Assembly: GCF_963678635.1 (NCBI RefSeq)
Contig: NC_087063.1
Location: 42,176,759 to 42,240,758, forward strand
DNA: 64,000 nt
From: Symsagittifera roscoffensis
Taxonomy: Eukaryota > Xenacoelomorpha > Acoela > Convolutidae
Reading direction: 5' to 3'
In this document: positions 21,111 through 32,559 of the stretch, one piece after another
Position numbering within the stretch: position 1 is the first letter of the stretch
How the letters are laid out: each line of letters begins with the position of its first letter
The notes under the pieces: generated by a model
Databases searched by the model: none
The model's input: only the letters and a program-made list of their open reading frames with translations
What the model was told of the DNA's origin: nothing
Made by a program: the position numbers and the translations under genes

Positions 21111-21677
21111 TAAACTCGTCACTTGCATTTCGGACATTTCTAAACTATTTAGTTGTCAACGTAATTTCTTTAATTTTAATTAAATTTTTATCAAAAGAGG
21201 CAAAATTGGGCTATAAAGAAAAGGACTGCCTCTGACGTGACTAAATCCTGATTTTTTAGACAAAAATTAACCGAAGAAAAAAACAGACCAAAAACAAACA
21301 ATTCGATAAAAAATTTTAATTCTTGGGCCAATCAGACCTGAGCAACTTCCATTTTGAATGTTTAAATATAATGTATACTTAATTTTGGCAGGAAGCATTT
21401 ATAATTCGATATTGATTTGAAATCATGTTATGCTGTTAAAAGAATTCGCGATTTCACACAATATTGATTGAAACTTTTTCGTATAATTGTATAGATATAT
21501 GCAGATAAAATCAACGTCTGTAATAAAATTTCCGTGTCTGTTTTGGAGGAGTTCTTATGGATGGGCTTTTGAAAAAAGTCTCTTTGATTCGTCTGAAAGC
21601 ATTAAAGTGTTCATGGTTCGGAATGGGAGCACTCTAATTGATCAAAGAATTGAGTTTCAGGAAGCATCTTTTTTGAC

Positions 21678-21905
21678 TATTCATTTCTGCACCAGACACT
21701 TCCGCCCCGAGAAGCCAGCCATTTCTGCCCCAAAACTACTCTTTTTATTTTGCTTTGATATATATTATTAAACATATTATGCAAAGATTACTATAACATT
21801 ATTAAAAACACATTCTCAAACAGTTAATTACGTGCATTTGGCATTTAGGCGGAACTGACTGCTTTTGAGGCGGAAATGTCTGGAGCGGAATTGACTCGAA
21901 GCCGC
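21678..21905. repeat. Foldback element with TTCCGCC-type arms
   Basis: The left arm (CATTTCTGCACCAGACACTT, CCGCCCCGAGAAGCCAGCC) and the right arm, read in reverse complement (CAATTCCGCTCCAGACATTT, CCGCCTCAAAAGCAGTC), align over about 55 bp. The core between them is about 100 bp and AT-rich. It is probably a small MITE of unknown superfamily. The open frame at 21487-21771 crosses the left arm and is not called. Confidence 0.45.
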
Positions 21906-22189
21906 AATTTTTCTCTGACAAAACCTAAGTTTTTAGTAGCCCGCCTATCGTATTTGTGGTTTTGTACTTTTTAATTTTTTCTATCAAAGGACAGTTACGA
22001 TCAATTGTAAGGCACACAGGCGCAAAAGTTTTAACTTTCGGGGAAGCGAATTATGGTTAAAACAATTCAAAGTTTTTTGCTTGAGAATCAGACCTATAAA
22101 ATTATTTTGTTTTTTGGAAACTTGAATGCATTTAAGAAAAAAACATTTTCCGATAGTTTGCGTATCAATGATAGATGTCAGATGGCTCT

Positions 22190-22557
22190 TATTGTTCCGA
22201 CTTTTGAAAAAAGTGACAGAATATTTGTGCTTGTAATTAGCGGACGGAAAAAGTATTGATGTCGTGAGCTCAAATTTAAAAATTATTTCATCTGTGATCC
22301 AATTCTTGGGGTTAAATTTTGGGGCAATTAACGCGCGATATATTTAGCGCTATTTACGCATAAGCGGAGATTTAATCCGTCTTAGAAAAGCTAGATCTGT
22401 TGTACTTTATAGGGCGTGTGAAGGAGTGATTTTTAAAAAATCTCAAATAGTTTTTTGTGTGATAAACTCATCAATTTTTTTAGAGCGAACACTGCTCCAT
22501 AGATCTCAAAAGGCGTCGGAACATTCTAGGCCGCGTCTTGATACAAGCAGTTTTGTC
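22190..22557 (+). mobile_element. Helentron-like (HINE) element, internally deleted
   Basis: The 5' end ATTGTTCCGACTTTTGAAAA leads to the AACGCGCGATATATTTAGCG box, CGGAGATTTAATCCGTCTTA, the GGCGTGTGAAGGAGTGAT block, and the 3' end GCGTCGGAACATTCTAGG followed by TGATACAAGCAGTTTTGT. About 160 bp shorter than the full form, with a damaged hairpin. Confidence 0.55.
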
Positions 22558-23864
22558 TTTTATTTGTAATTCAAGTTAGAATTAAAGCAATTTGATTGTA
22601 ACTTACGTTCTGAAACATTTTGCCTTGCGATGAATCGATTATTAAAAGTAAATAGGTTTTCAAGATAAAACGGTTTTGAAGGGTACACAATACGGAATGC
22701 GGAGAGCGACCAAATTGGTTTCTTAACCTCGTTAGCCAAATGACTGTAAGAAATTGAGCTCGGCATTTTCTGTGAAAAACGATGTTAAAAAATGGTCCCT
22801 CAATTATTTTTTCGTGTTTTAATTTTAGGACAGTTTTTAATTGCGAGCAGTTTTTTACAGACAAACAGACTTACTAAATTGTTTACTCTTTTAGCAATCT
22901 TAGACAGACCTCATCTCTGCCAAAATGCCTAGAGCGTGGGTGGTGCTAAGTGAATTGGAAAAACAGTGACTTTGCAAATCCATTAAACTAAATTGTCACT
23001 CCGTCTTATTAAATATTAAAATATACGTTCGCGTCTGCATACTAAATATAATAATACTAAAAATAATTATCCACAACCTGGGTCTGTTGTCTAACCAGAG
23101 AGTAAATTTTGATTAACTTGCTTACTTTAGAGAGATTCAAATTACCCCCCTGGGTTTTGCTTCGAGGTAATAACTTTAAAACCCATAAAAGTTCATTGGA
23201 TTGATAAAAATGATGTTGTACTCGAACAAAAATTTTTACCGATATCGAAGATCATAATTTCCCGGGTCGAGGTGGCAACTTCATTGCCACGGGTCGAGGT
23301 GTACGCTGTCCCGACCAAACTTTAAAAAAAAACGTGTTCGACTGTGCTCGACATAAGCCAGACCGTCTCGACCAAGTTCAGCGTACTTTAACTTTCTCGA
23401 CCAAAAAATCTGAAGAAAAGGAAACATATGAAAAGCACCTGGACGCGTTAGCTTCAACTTTGTTGGTTTTCTTTCGAAAATTTGAATTTATCATCATGCT
23501 TTTTTCTTTGCAGCACGATAACTATTAAGAGATTAAACATGAAGAACAAAATGTACCAAAAAAAGTCAATGTGCAAATTTCAATGAAGCATGTCGAAATT
23601 CTATTCAAGGGTACTTTTCGCAGCAAGCATTTGAAAGTTTTGACGTCCTGATGGCTGTAATGGTTATTGCTAGATCAAAATGGTGCGCTATAAACAGATT
23701 CCGCACCGGGTTAAAAAGACTTCTGCCGTGATATATTTTTTATTTTTGTAAAGTCCACCAACAAATGGCTTAATTATTTTATTGCTTCGAAAGAACGAAA
23801 CTTTGCAAAATTTGCAACAAAAATTAGCAGCATCCAGTAAAGTTTGAGGAAAACATAAATGAAT
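22558..23864. other. Non-coding, nothing recognised
   Basis: Two overlapping minus-strand open frames at 22560-22864 and one plus frame at 23334-23528 have no recognised motif and no coding signature. Around 23260-23400 the tetramer TCGA is unusually frequent (GGTCGAGGTG, GCTCGAC, TCTCGACC), the only compositional feature noticed. Confidence 0.3.
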
Positions 23865-24391
23865 AAGAGTACTCGCATCAGGGCGAAGCCCTGAAGGTTC
23901 CGACGGCGTTTGAAGGTCTATGGAGCAGTAAAAAAATAAAAAAAATTAAATGGAATAAAAATCTAGAGTTTTTTTTTTAATTTAAGATTTATATGTGAAA
24001 ATCATCCCCCCCACACGCCATTTAAAGCACGAAGTTTTAATTTTCGCTCTTGATAACAAATCAATTATGGCTAAAAAGCTTCCTTCAACCAAATTGGAAC
24101 GATTCTTAGCACGGATTAATTCTCGGCTTACGCGTTAGTAGCGCGAAATAAATCGCGCGATAGTTGTCCCAAGTTGGCCAAAAAGCAAATTTTTGAAAAC
24201 TCCATAACGTTACGAAAAATGTTGACAGGTGAATTCTTCTTTCAATTTTCAGCTCAAGACAACAACACTTTTTGAATAACTTTTAAAAATTCTTTAAAAA
24301 TGGCTAGTGAAAAAGTCGAAATTTGTCTGAAGAAATAAAACCCACCCCGAGCACAAATTTTCTGTTATTTTCATTACGAAAGTCGGAACAG
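23865..24391 (-). mobile_element. Helentron-like (HINE) element, full length
   Basis: Carries AAGAGTACTCGCATCAGG, GCGAAGCCCTGAAGG, TTCCGACGGCG, CATCCCCCCCACACGCCATT, the central GCGCGAAATAAATCGCGCG box, CACCCCGAGCACAAATTTTC and the terminal ACGAAAGTCGGAACA. It is about 527 bp, collinear with the 35747 copy in reverse. Confidence 0.65.
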
Positions 24392-25848
24392 TATTAGTAA
24401 AATGAGCAGTGGGTTCCATTTTCACGGAATCCGCTTTTTGTCAGGGAAATCCGCATTTTTTCAGCGGACAGTGCATTTTGTAAGCTGGCTCAAGGTAATT
24501 TTGAAAGACCACCAACTAACAAAACTGAATTCGCAATAACTTGCTACATTCACTCATTGCGGCTTCCGCAATAAAACAAATGGGTAGGCAACATTTTGTC
24601 ACTATTATTTGCTTGTGGATTCCGCAATTGTTTGATGCATGCTTAAAGGCTTGTCTTCAGATTCTAGGGTCATACACGCACCAAATAATGCGAGTATTCA
24701 GAACACAATTTGACGTCCTTATACAAGTTTTTGAGGGCTTCAATCAAAATTTGGTATAGAGTTGTTAAGAAACCCGTGCTTTATTTTGAGAAGCCTGTTT
24801 TATAGGTCACTTTGATCAACTAGATAGTAAAGTCTATCAAAAAAATTAGCATGTTGCTACTTTTAGTTCATCGAAAACCTTATATTTTCAGTTCCACTGT
24901 TTATGGCTTAAATGTCAAAGGGCTCAACAAAAAAAAACGGAAAAAACACATGGCAGCCGTAATTTTTTTTCGTGTCGCAGAGTTTTAATTAGAACAAAGA
25001 AACCCTACTATAAACTTTTTTGTGGTTTTTGGCGTCTTTAGAATTTTTTTCGGATTGGGTGGCTGAAAATGGAAAACGTAAATTAGTACCAAAAGGAGGA
25101 CTTTTTGAGTGTGATTTATGTCAAATTCCTAAACAACTACTGTCCAAGTACTCCAATTCGCCACTGATTGATTATGCTGAAACTGTTTCTGTTAAATCAC
25201 TTAAAAAATTTTGATATTGAAAAACCCAAAGAATTTTGACGTTAAATAGTTTTTCAAAAACCAAGTATTTCTTTTTGTTTGAAAAAAATACTACAATTTG
25301 CTTGAAGAAAATCAATTGCTTTCTACAATTTTAAGAACTTGGAGGATTTAAGAAAATAGTTTGACAATTTTTTTGAAAAAAGAAATAGTCTAAAAACAAC
25401 TCATTTTGAAAACATTTTATAATTTTATAATAACTTGAACCATTAAGTATTGGGAAAGATTAATATCACTTCATTTATTTGTCTATATTGAGGAACACAC
25501 ACATTTTCTCGTGCTGATAATTTTCTAGATAACTTTAATTGAACTAAAAACAACTGTTGGATTTTATTCTATTTTGAAAATCTCAAGGGCCTCAACTTAA
25601 ATTAAAAACATAAACTCCACAAGCACTCAATTTTCTGAAAACAAGGCACAAAGCTCAAGATATTTTAGTGCTGATTAATATTTTATGTGAAGGAGCAGAC
25701 TTTTTACCATTTCAAAAATTTGCATATCTTTTCTTAAAAATGTTTGACAGGTTCCTAACCATTCGTCTCTACAAAAAAGGGGAGATTCGTTACAAGCTAC
25801 AAAATTTGTACTACTTAACTGTGGAGTCTGTCCTTCATTTGGGGTGGA
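24392..25848. other. Non-coding, nothing recognised
   Basis: Short open frames at 24541-24759 and 25020-25214 show no family motif. Between 24400 and 24630 the string TCCGC recurs in both contexts GGAATCCGC and GATTCCGC, which may be a degraded repeat. No RNA gene is seen. Confidence 0.3.
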
Positions 25849-26105
25849 CAGGCGCTGATCTAGCATTTTCTCGGAGAAACAAACTTTTAAAAAGATTTCA
25901 CCGAATTGATATTGAACAAAAAACAGTCCTTTTTTGGGCCCGTTATCAAATTTTTTAAAAAAAATATCGCTTTCTGGTAGGCACTTAACAAAAAATTTAT
26001 TATTTTTGCGCTAAGGGCGCCTTAGAAACATTTTTGGATCGCTCAGTCGAAAATGAATAAAAAGTAATACCAACGTGTGCGCCCCCACCTCTAAATCCAC
26101 TACTG
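25849..26105 (+). mobile_element. Shortened hAT-type MITE with likely 8-bp target duplication
   Basis: The left end CAGGCGCTGATCTAGC, TTTTCTCGG and right end CTAAATCCACTACTG are mutated family termini. The interior keeps TTTTTTGGGCCCG, GGCGCCTTAGAAACATTTTT and TGGATCGCTCAGTCGAAAATG, with about 180 bp lost. GGGGTGGA precedes the element (25841-25848), and the same octamer follows it if its first G is shared with the terminal G (26105-26112). The open frames at 25668-25958 and on the opposite strand are incidental. Confidence 0.65.
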
Positions 26106-26112
26106 GGGTGGA

Positions 26113-29098
26113 TATTTGTTAGTAGGTACAATAAAGGGAAGAATTAAAGAAGTAGTTCTCAAAATTATGATTAACACAGATAAAAAGGTAGTTTTATGTA
26201 CTCAGATTTTCACCTTTAAATAAATTTTTGATCAGAAGAAGCGTTAGTTCAACTGTGCATATAAGTCGTCCGTCACAACCTTAGTCTGTGATCAAAGTTC
26301 TTCACAGTTACAAAATGTTTATAAGAATTGTTTGTTTGAACACTTTTCTTTGCATTCGCCGCTCTTTTGGTGCGGCCTTTTTATTCTGAGATTTTAACTA
26401 AAAATTGAGTTCTCTGCAGCGAGCAACTTAACAATATACGGGTGAATGAAACAAGTTTCCAACTTTCGGAACATTTAAGCTCGGTGGTTTTTTAGACCAA
26501 CAGCGATACCGGTAATTTTAAAACCAGTGTTTTTTGAATTTGTTTAGTTGGAGATTGTAAAATCAAATCAAGCTCGCTTCAATTTTGTCAAAAAAATATG
26601 TCGATTTTCAAACAAAAACTGTGGAGACATTTTTTCAACTAAACACAAAAGTATTTCGATTGATGTTTGTACGGAAGTTATAGAAGTCAAAGTTTGTTTT
26701 GACGATGAAACTTACCATTGAAGGTGAGAAGAAAGAAATATAAAAAAGAATCAGGAAAATTGAAATATGGCATTAGCAAGACTATATTGAGACATGTTTT
26801 TGTGCTGTAGAATAAAGCAAGTTTACCTATCAATTATTAACCAGAACTCTTTTTAATTAAAACGCAACTACTTTTCAAAAATATTTATGATGCAATTTGA
26901 AAATTTTGCTGATTTTGCAGTCTGGTAGTGAATTATATTTATGGCTATATTTTTGACTGCTCGGTAAAATTATGCCAAAATTGCTAAGTTGAATTGGTAA
27001 GCGATGTGGAAATTGTAAACGGAAAATGGACGCTTTGGTTGGCCATACTTCAGAGAAAAAATGAACGAGGCGTGAACAGAAGCACAATGAAAATGAGATA
27101 AATAGGGGCAGAAACAAAAACCTTATCAAAATGGCATTCCTAGTTAGGACCGAAGCAAAATATAGGATGAAGAGTTATTAAGACCTAAGGGGTATAAAAT
27201 GAAATAAATTACTTACGGTTCGTCTTTATACTATAAACTCGATCACGCTTGAAATGCTGTAAATCGTGAAAATTGAGGAAAACTTTACCTGAAGGCTCCA
27301 ATAGATTCTTAGCCAAGCGAGTAATTGATCTGATTAAATGCAATCTTAATCTCCGTAAAATGAAGCATTTGTTTTTTTTTTCCTCAATTTTTCACGGGAT
27401 TTTTAAAGTCGGTTAAAAAACATGAAAGTGTATTAATTCATGGCGTCAAATATGGTTGAAGCAGTTATTTGAGTTTAACAATTATTGTCATATTAGGTAA
27501 AAATCTATTCTTCTTTAAATGATTTCTGAGACCGACTTTAGGCGTCAGGTGGTCTTGTTATTTTATGTATTATTAATGGCAAATTAGTTTTTGTGAATTG
27601 GTCGAAATAGCTAATGAAGAAATTGCGGCAACTGGTCGTCTAAAAATTGAAATCATCCTTAGCAGAAATCAATTATGGAGAGAGAAAAAAATGCAGAAAT
27701 TTAATTGAATGTTTCGTAAATGGTCTTCCTGAAATTTTGCTACAATAATAAAAATATCATTGAATATAGGCGCCATCAATTACATCAATCACATTACGCA
27801 TCAATAAATGCCAAAAAGGACATAAAGTAGTTTAAAAATTTGCAATTATTTTGTAGAAAAAACACGGCCATATGTCAGTAAATACTAAACTGCTTAGTAT
27901 ATAATTTGATTCTACGCACAATTTGGGGAATTCAGTTCTATCCAGAAAATGTACCAATAGATAAGCTTACCAAGCAAAGTTCAATCGCTCTGATAAATCC
28001 AATATTTTCCTTGTTAACCCAACATATACTTTCTGCTTATCTGGTTATGTGTGAAGTCGGCCCGAAAGTGGAGAAGATTAAAAGCAAGCAGCGCATGAAT
28101 GTCATATGTGTTCATTTATAAAAAAGCCTTTTTCATGTTATCATCATTATATGACTTCAAAACTATGCAAATTGTAAACTCCTCATAGGTCTAAAAAACT
28201 GATTTCCATTGCGACCCCAGCCATGTTTTTTGTATGAAAACTGTCAGAAATTATTCAACTAATTTTTATTAGGTTTTGAAAATTTAGATAAAACCTTCAA
28301 AGGAAACAAGTTGCAAGCTAATAACATTTTGTAACAATTTTAGCCGTGGCGTAAATACAGGAAGTAACGGATTCTTAAAACATAGTAAGTGAACGAAGAA
28401 GCAAAAAAAATGCATATACAAAAAAAACAGAATATTTCTAAAACCTTTTAGAAATTTTGGTTCACTATGATTGAAGAATTTTTTTCAAATTTCAAAACTG
28501 GGGAAGCGCTAAATATACTTCATAACAAGTATACTACAAAACAAGTAGTGTTAAGCTCAAACTTATGTACTTTTTTAGCTTGATTAATCGTGTTTTGCTC
28601 TGAAGCAAACTGAAGCTCAAAAACTTCAATCTAACTTTTTTAGGCAGTGAGAACAGTTTTTTTATTTAATTTCAAGCCACAGTTGATGCGGCAGCAAATT
28701 TCGAGCGCAAAAAAAATAAAAACGAAAGTAAAAATATCACACCCGAAGACCAAGTGTTCTTCCAATTTTCAGCCGGAACAAAATATCAAAAATATATATT
28801 TTTTCTTCATCAAACCCCCTTACTAACTGTAATGAAAATATTCTATACATATTATAATTTTCACGTGTGCATGTTTCCTCAGAGCAATAAAAATTGTTTT
28901 TTTTTAAATTTTTTTTCCGGATTACAATAACTTTAGTCCCAGCAAAGTGCTAACTACTTTTTCAAAAAACTACATTTTCAGGTTTTTTTTTGCTGCTGAA
29001 ATTTTTGAAAAGAGTTTTTAATATTGATGCGCTACAATGAATCAACATGATTGCGGCCTTGTTAGCTCATTTCAGAGCATTGTTTTCAAGGTCATCTT
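26113..29098. other. Non-coding, nothing recognised
   Basis: About 3 kb of AT-rich DNA. The open frames at 26875-27129 and 27906-28121 have no recognised motif. No repeat end from the families described here and no RNA gene was found. Confidence 0.3.
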
Positions 29099-29390
29099 AC
29101 TTGTTCCGACTTTATTTATGAAAACGTAATTTTCATGCTCGGTGTGGTTTTTTTAATCAGTCAATTTTTGCCGATCGAAACAAAGTTTTCTTAAACCTTA
29201 TTAAAGATATCGACTTCCTGAGTACAAATTTACCTCCGATTATTTTTTAAAAAGTTTTGGGGTTTGAAAATTGCCAAATTGGCCAATGTCTGGCCTAAGT
29301 TATGCGCGCTTTGAAGAATTTATTCATATTGCTGAAAGCGTAACGCAAACTATTTATGCGTGGCAAAGTGTCCCGCACAGCAAAATAAAT
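29099..29390 (+). mobile_element. Helentron-like (HINE) variant, 3' truncated
   Basis: Starts CTTGTTCCGACTTTATTTAT and shares with the 35017 copy a variant interior: AATCAGTCAATTTTTGCCGA, TATCGACTTCCTGA, GGGGTTTGAAAATTGCC, TTTGAAGAATTTATTCAT and ATTTATGCGTGGCAA. These two define a subfamily without the GCGCGAAATATATCGCGCG box. The hairpin end is missing. Confidence 0.55.
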
Positions 29391-29492
29391 ATATATTTAT
29401 ATGTATTTAAATATATAAATGAGATGAAAAACAGTCGGTTCTAAACTGCTCTTTTTGCTTGCCACGGATTTAAAACATCGCAAACTTATTCA

Positions 29493-30266
29493 ATGGCGAA
29501 TCTCAATACTTTATTCGATGAAATAAAAGATGCAGTAAATATTGATCCTAAATTGAAAGGCCTATTACAAGGTATAATTGAGAATGTAAAAGGTGAGGAT
29601 GATATCATTCTTGAATTGCAAAATCGGGTGCATCTTCTAGAGAATAAAGTTAATGAAATGGAAAGATATAGCTCAAAAGATTGTGTTATTATGCAAAATT
29701 TACCTTTACGATCCGGAAATTTTACCCAAGATGTCCTGACCTTTTTTAACGAAATTATGGGCGTGGAGGTGAACAGCTACGACCTGAAGGCATGCCATCC
29801 CCTCGGCCCTGTGAGTCAAAACCAAAAATGTGTGATTATAGTGAAATTTGTCTACTTTGAAATAAAAAATAGAATTAATGGCAGGAAAAAGTTATTGAAA
29901 GATTTTTTGCACCCTGTAAATAAGCAACCAGTGTATATAACAGAGAGACTTACTCAGCGCGATTCGGAGCTTCTTGATTATTCTCGGGGTTTGGGAATGT
30001 ACACAGTTACATATAATTGTGCTCCTCAAGTTTTCGTTTCGAAAGCAGATGGTGGATTTCAAAGGCACAACTTAGTTGATATTAAGGATGCTGATCAAAT
30101 TTTCAAAAACAAGAATCCATTGATGGCAAGACAGGCAAATATTGCTAGAAAACAAAACCCTCGTGTGATACAAAAAATACAAAACAATTTTTCTCGCCCT
30201 CCTATTGTTTCAGTGAGGAAACGTGACAGAGAAATAACCCCAAATAATGTGGAAAGAACCATCTGA
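29493..30266 (+). CDS. LINE ORF1 protein, 257 aa, intact
   Basis: A complete open frame from ATG (ATTCAATGGCG) to TGA. Residues about 33-60 form a charged heptad-type coiled coil (ILELQNRVHLLENKVNEMER). Next comes YSSKDCVIMQNLP, matching the YSRRNCI-type start of the RRM-like domain in LINE ORF1 proteins. KCVIIVKFVYFEIKNRI and VYITERLTQRDSELL correspond to the later strands and C-terminal domain. The tail is basic (ARKQNP, VRKRDRE). By family knowledge such proteins bind RNA and act as chaperones in the retrotransposition particle. It is the only long intact retroelement frame in the window. Some divergence from consensus is possible, since ORF2 is broken. Confidence 0.75.
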   Translation: MANLNTLFDEIKDAVNIDPKLKGLLQGIIENVKGEDDIILELQNRVHLLENKVNEMERYSSKDCVIMQNLPLRSGNFTQDVLTFFNEIMGVEVNSYDLKACHPLGPVSQNQKCVIIVKFVYFEIKNRINGRKKLLKDFLHPVNKQPVYITERLTQRDSELLDYSRGLGMYTVTYNCAPQVFVSKADGGFQRHNLVDIKDADQIFKNKNPLMARQANIARKQNPRVIQKIQNNFSRPPIVSVRKRDREITPNNVERTI

Positions 30267-30396
30267 TTGATGAATTGTTCAGTAGGGTATCGGATCCCGT
30301 CAAGTTGGTGCAATTTGTAGAATCACTTCAAAGAGATTCTCCACAATCCAAATTCGCCAACAACGGAAATAATAATCATGAAAACGATTCTGATTA

Positions 30397-31481
30397 GTGG
30401 CAAAAGCATTTCAACTCTATTTACAGTTTTTTGCCGTAAACCTCTTTTGTTTCATTAGAAAAAACCTTTTGCGAGATATGACTGACCTGACAACAATGCA
30501 AACAGCATTTTTCCTAAATGTTCAATCCATAAAAGCCCATCATGACCAATTATCAGTTTTAAATGAATCCTTTGATAACAAGCCTGCATTAATCGGGCTG
30601 ACTGAAAAATGGCTCTCAGACAATGATCCTATTGGCATATATAACTTAGAAGGTTATGACAATACTGTCTGTGCAAACCGCGTAAACGCTATAGGTGGGC
30701 GCGTTGCAGCTTTTATTGAAACTGGCCTTAACTATAATATTTTAAATTACCAGTCAGTTTGGGGCACATCGTTATCAAAATGTGTTTTGTCGATCACACT
30801 ACACTAAATGTTTGCATAATATATCGTCCACCAAATCTCAAACTAGAACTTTTTTTGAAATTATTTGAAGATTTTTCGCTTGAATTGGAAGCATTACGTG
30901 GCGAAATTTTGCTAATGGGTGATTTAAATGTCGATATTATAGGTAACCAGCGCAACTTTTTTGACTACAAAAATCTTCTGCTTTCCTTTGATTTAGAAGT
31001 TCAAAATATTGAGCCAACTAGAGTAACTAAATCATCAAGTACATGCATTGACCAAATAATTGCGGCGGAGGAAACTCAGGTAACAACAAAAAAATGTACT
31101 ATTAGTGACCATTATGGACTTATGTGTGACCTAAAAATTATTTCAGAAAAGCAAAACGTGGATTCTTATCATTAGGATTTCAACTATGATTTACTACTGA
31201 ATGATGATTATTGTTTAAAATTTTTATTTTCGCTAAAAAATTGACTGAACAAAATTAATGATGATGATCCTGACCTTTACATCATTGAAATGACCCAAAT
31301 CCTGATTGATGAATTTTCAAAGTATTGCTTAAAAAAAATCCGAAAAAAGAATAAAAACAACCACCCATGGATTAATCTGAAAATCAAGAAAATGATGAAT
31401 AACCAAAATGTGTTACACAAAAAGTGGGTTCAGACACCATCCATTGAAAACAGAAATAATTTCACCTCATGTAGGAACAAT
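30397..31481 (+). pseudogene. LINE ORF2, APE-type endonuclease region, broken
   Basis: An N-terminal part (30481-30800) has FFLNVQSI, then PALIGLTEKWLSD, corresponding to the Asn and Glu motifs (NxRS and ETWL) with Thr replaced by Lys. A frameshift near 30770 leads to VCIIYRPPN, ILLMGDLNVDI and TISDHYGL. These are the Tyr-Arg, GDLN-D and SDH motifs of the endonuclease/exonuclease/phosphatase fold. Two further in-frame stops (near 31173 and 31242) precede a linker ending NHPWINLKIKKMMNNQ, which normally lies just before the RT. The gap then cuts it. Confidence 0.75.
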
Positions 31482-31681
31482 NNNNNNNNNNNNNNNNNNN
31501 NNNNNNNNNNNNNNNNNNNNNNNNNNNNNNNNNNNNNNNNNNNNNNNNNNNNNNNNNNNNNNNNNNNNNNNNNNNNNNNNNNNNNNNNNNNNNNNNNNNN
31601 NNNNNNNNNNNNNNNNNNNNNNNNNNNNNNNNNNNNNNNNNNNNNNNNNNNNNNNNNNNNNNNNNNNNNNNNNNNNNNNNN
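31482..31681. other. Assembly gap, 200 N
   Basis: Exactly 200 N, so probably a placeholder of arbitrary size. The sequence to its right begins with a C-rich run (CTTTTTCCTCCCC...), unrelated to LINE coding sequence. Confidence 0.95.
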
Positions 31682-31879
31682 CTTTTTCCTCCCCCCCCCC
31701 CCCACCTGCAATTTTTCATAAATAAAATTACTGTTCACATTGTCCGATTGTCATGAAAAATGACAAGCTAATAAATTAAGCCATGACAAACAAATTTGGT
31801 CTTCATAATTAACCTTGTAAAACTACTCTTTAGACCATAAAATTGATGCTTGTGTGAGGTGGGGGAAAGGAAAAAGAAC

Positions 31880-32005
31880 CTTTTGGGAGAGCTCATAAAA
31901 ATAGCTCAGATTGGTCGACCCAAAAAAATAGTCAGACATAATTTTCAATTTTTTTTCAAAAAACCGCCCCCGCTAAAAAAAATCTCTGCCCACGCCATTG
32001 CTCCT
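31880..32005 (-). mobile_element. hAT-type MITE end fragment, diverged
   Basis: CTTTTGGGAGAGCTCATAAA, CAGATTGGTCGACC and CCGCCCCCGCTAAAAAAAAT, CTCTGCCCACGCC follow the reverse-strand MITE's terminal third, including a mutated terminus. Confidence 0.4.
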
Positions 32006-32559
32006 ACTGTATATTAAAACTAATCGAGAAATCTAACACCCTTTCACCGCCTACAAAAACGACGAACTTAGTAACCCTACCGTATTCGGGTTCTTCACTA
32101 ATAATAACTCAGAAAAAAAATTGTTATCCATCCCCTCTAATAATCTATATTTACTTCTCTAATGATAAATTTCGAAAAATCCACAGCATAAGTTTTTCTG
32201 ACTTGTTTTCTTGCAGCAATCAAATTGAAAAAAAGTCATTCTCAGACCCAAAAAAAGTATCGGCAAATGTAACGCACTTTTTTCAGTTTGGTCAGATTTC
32301 ACTGAATAAATATTGCATGCAAAACTGTTTTCCAAAGAGGAACGGTATCTTTGATTAATTTTCAATTAACACTTAACTTTTTTTTAACTTTCTTTGGCAT
32401 CTCTGTTTTTGCAATCTACTTTCTTTAGTGTCCAAAGCAAGTTTTTTTCTGTTTTCTTATTTTGATATTTAGTTTTGATGGTTTAATTTCTTTGCAAAAA
32501 CTTAACGTCGTTTAACTTTACGAGATCTAATTACAAGAAAGAATTAAATTTAATAAAAC
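32006..32559. other. Non-coding, nothing recognised
   Basis: AT-rich with stops in all frames except a 68-codon minus frame at 32159-32365 that lacks any motif. Confidence 0.3.

Larger units (their letters stand above)
29493..31481 (+). mobile_element. Non-LTR retrotransposon (LINE), truncated by the scaffold gap
   Basis: An intact ORF1 is followed by an endonuclease-type ORF2 start, which is the two-ORF layout of APE-encoding LINEs (CR1/L2/Jockey-like). The reverse transcriptase would lie within or beyond the N gap and nothing after the gap resembles it. No target duplication or 3' tail can be seen. The clade is uncertain. Confidence 0.75.

Noticed and set aside
31408-31738. Long open frames across the gap on both strands
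   Set aside because: They consist of the N run translated as X; only the flanking 30-70 codons are real sequence.
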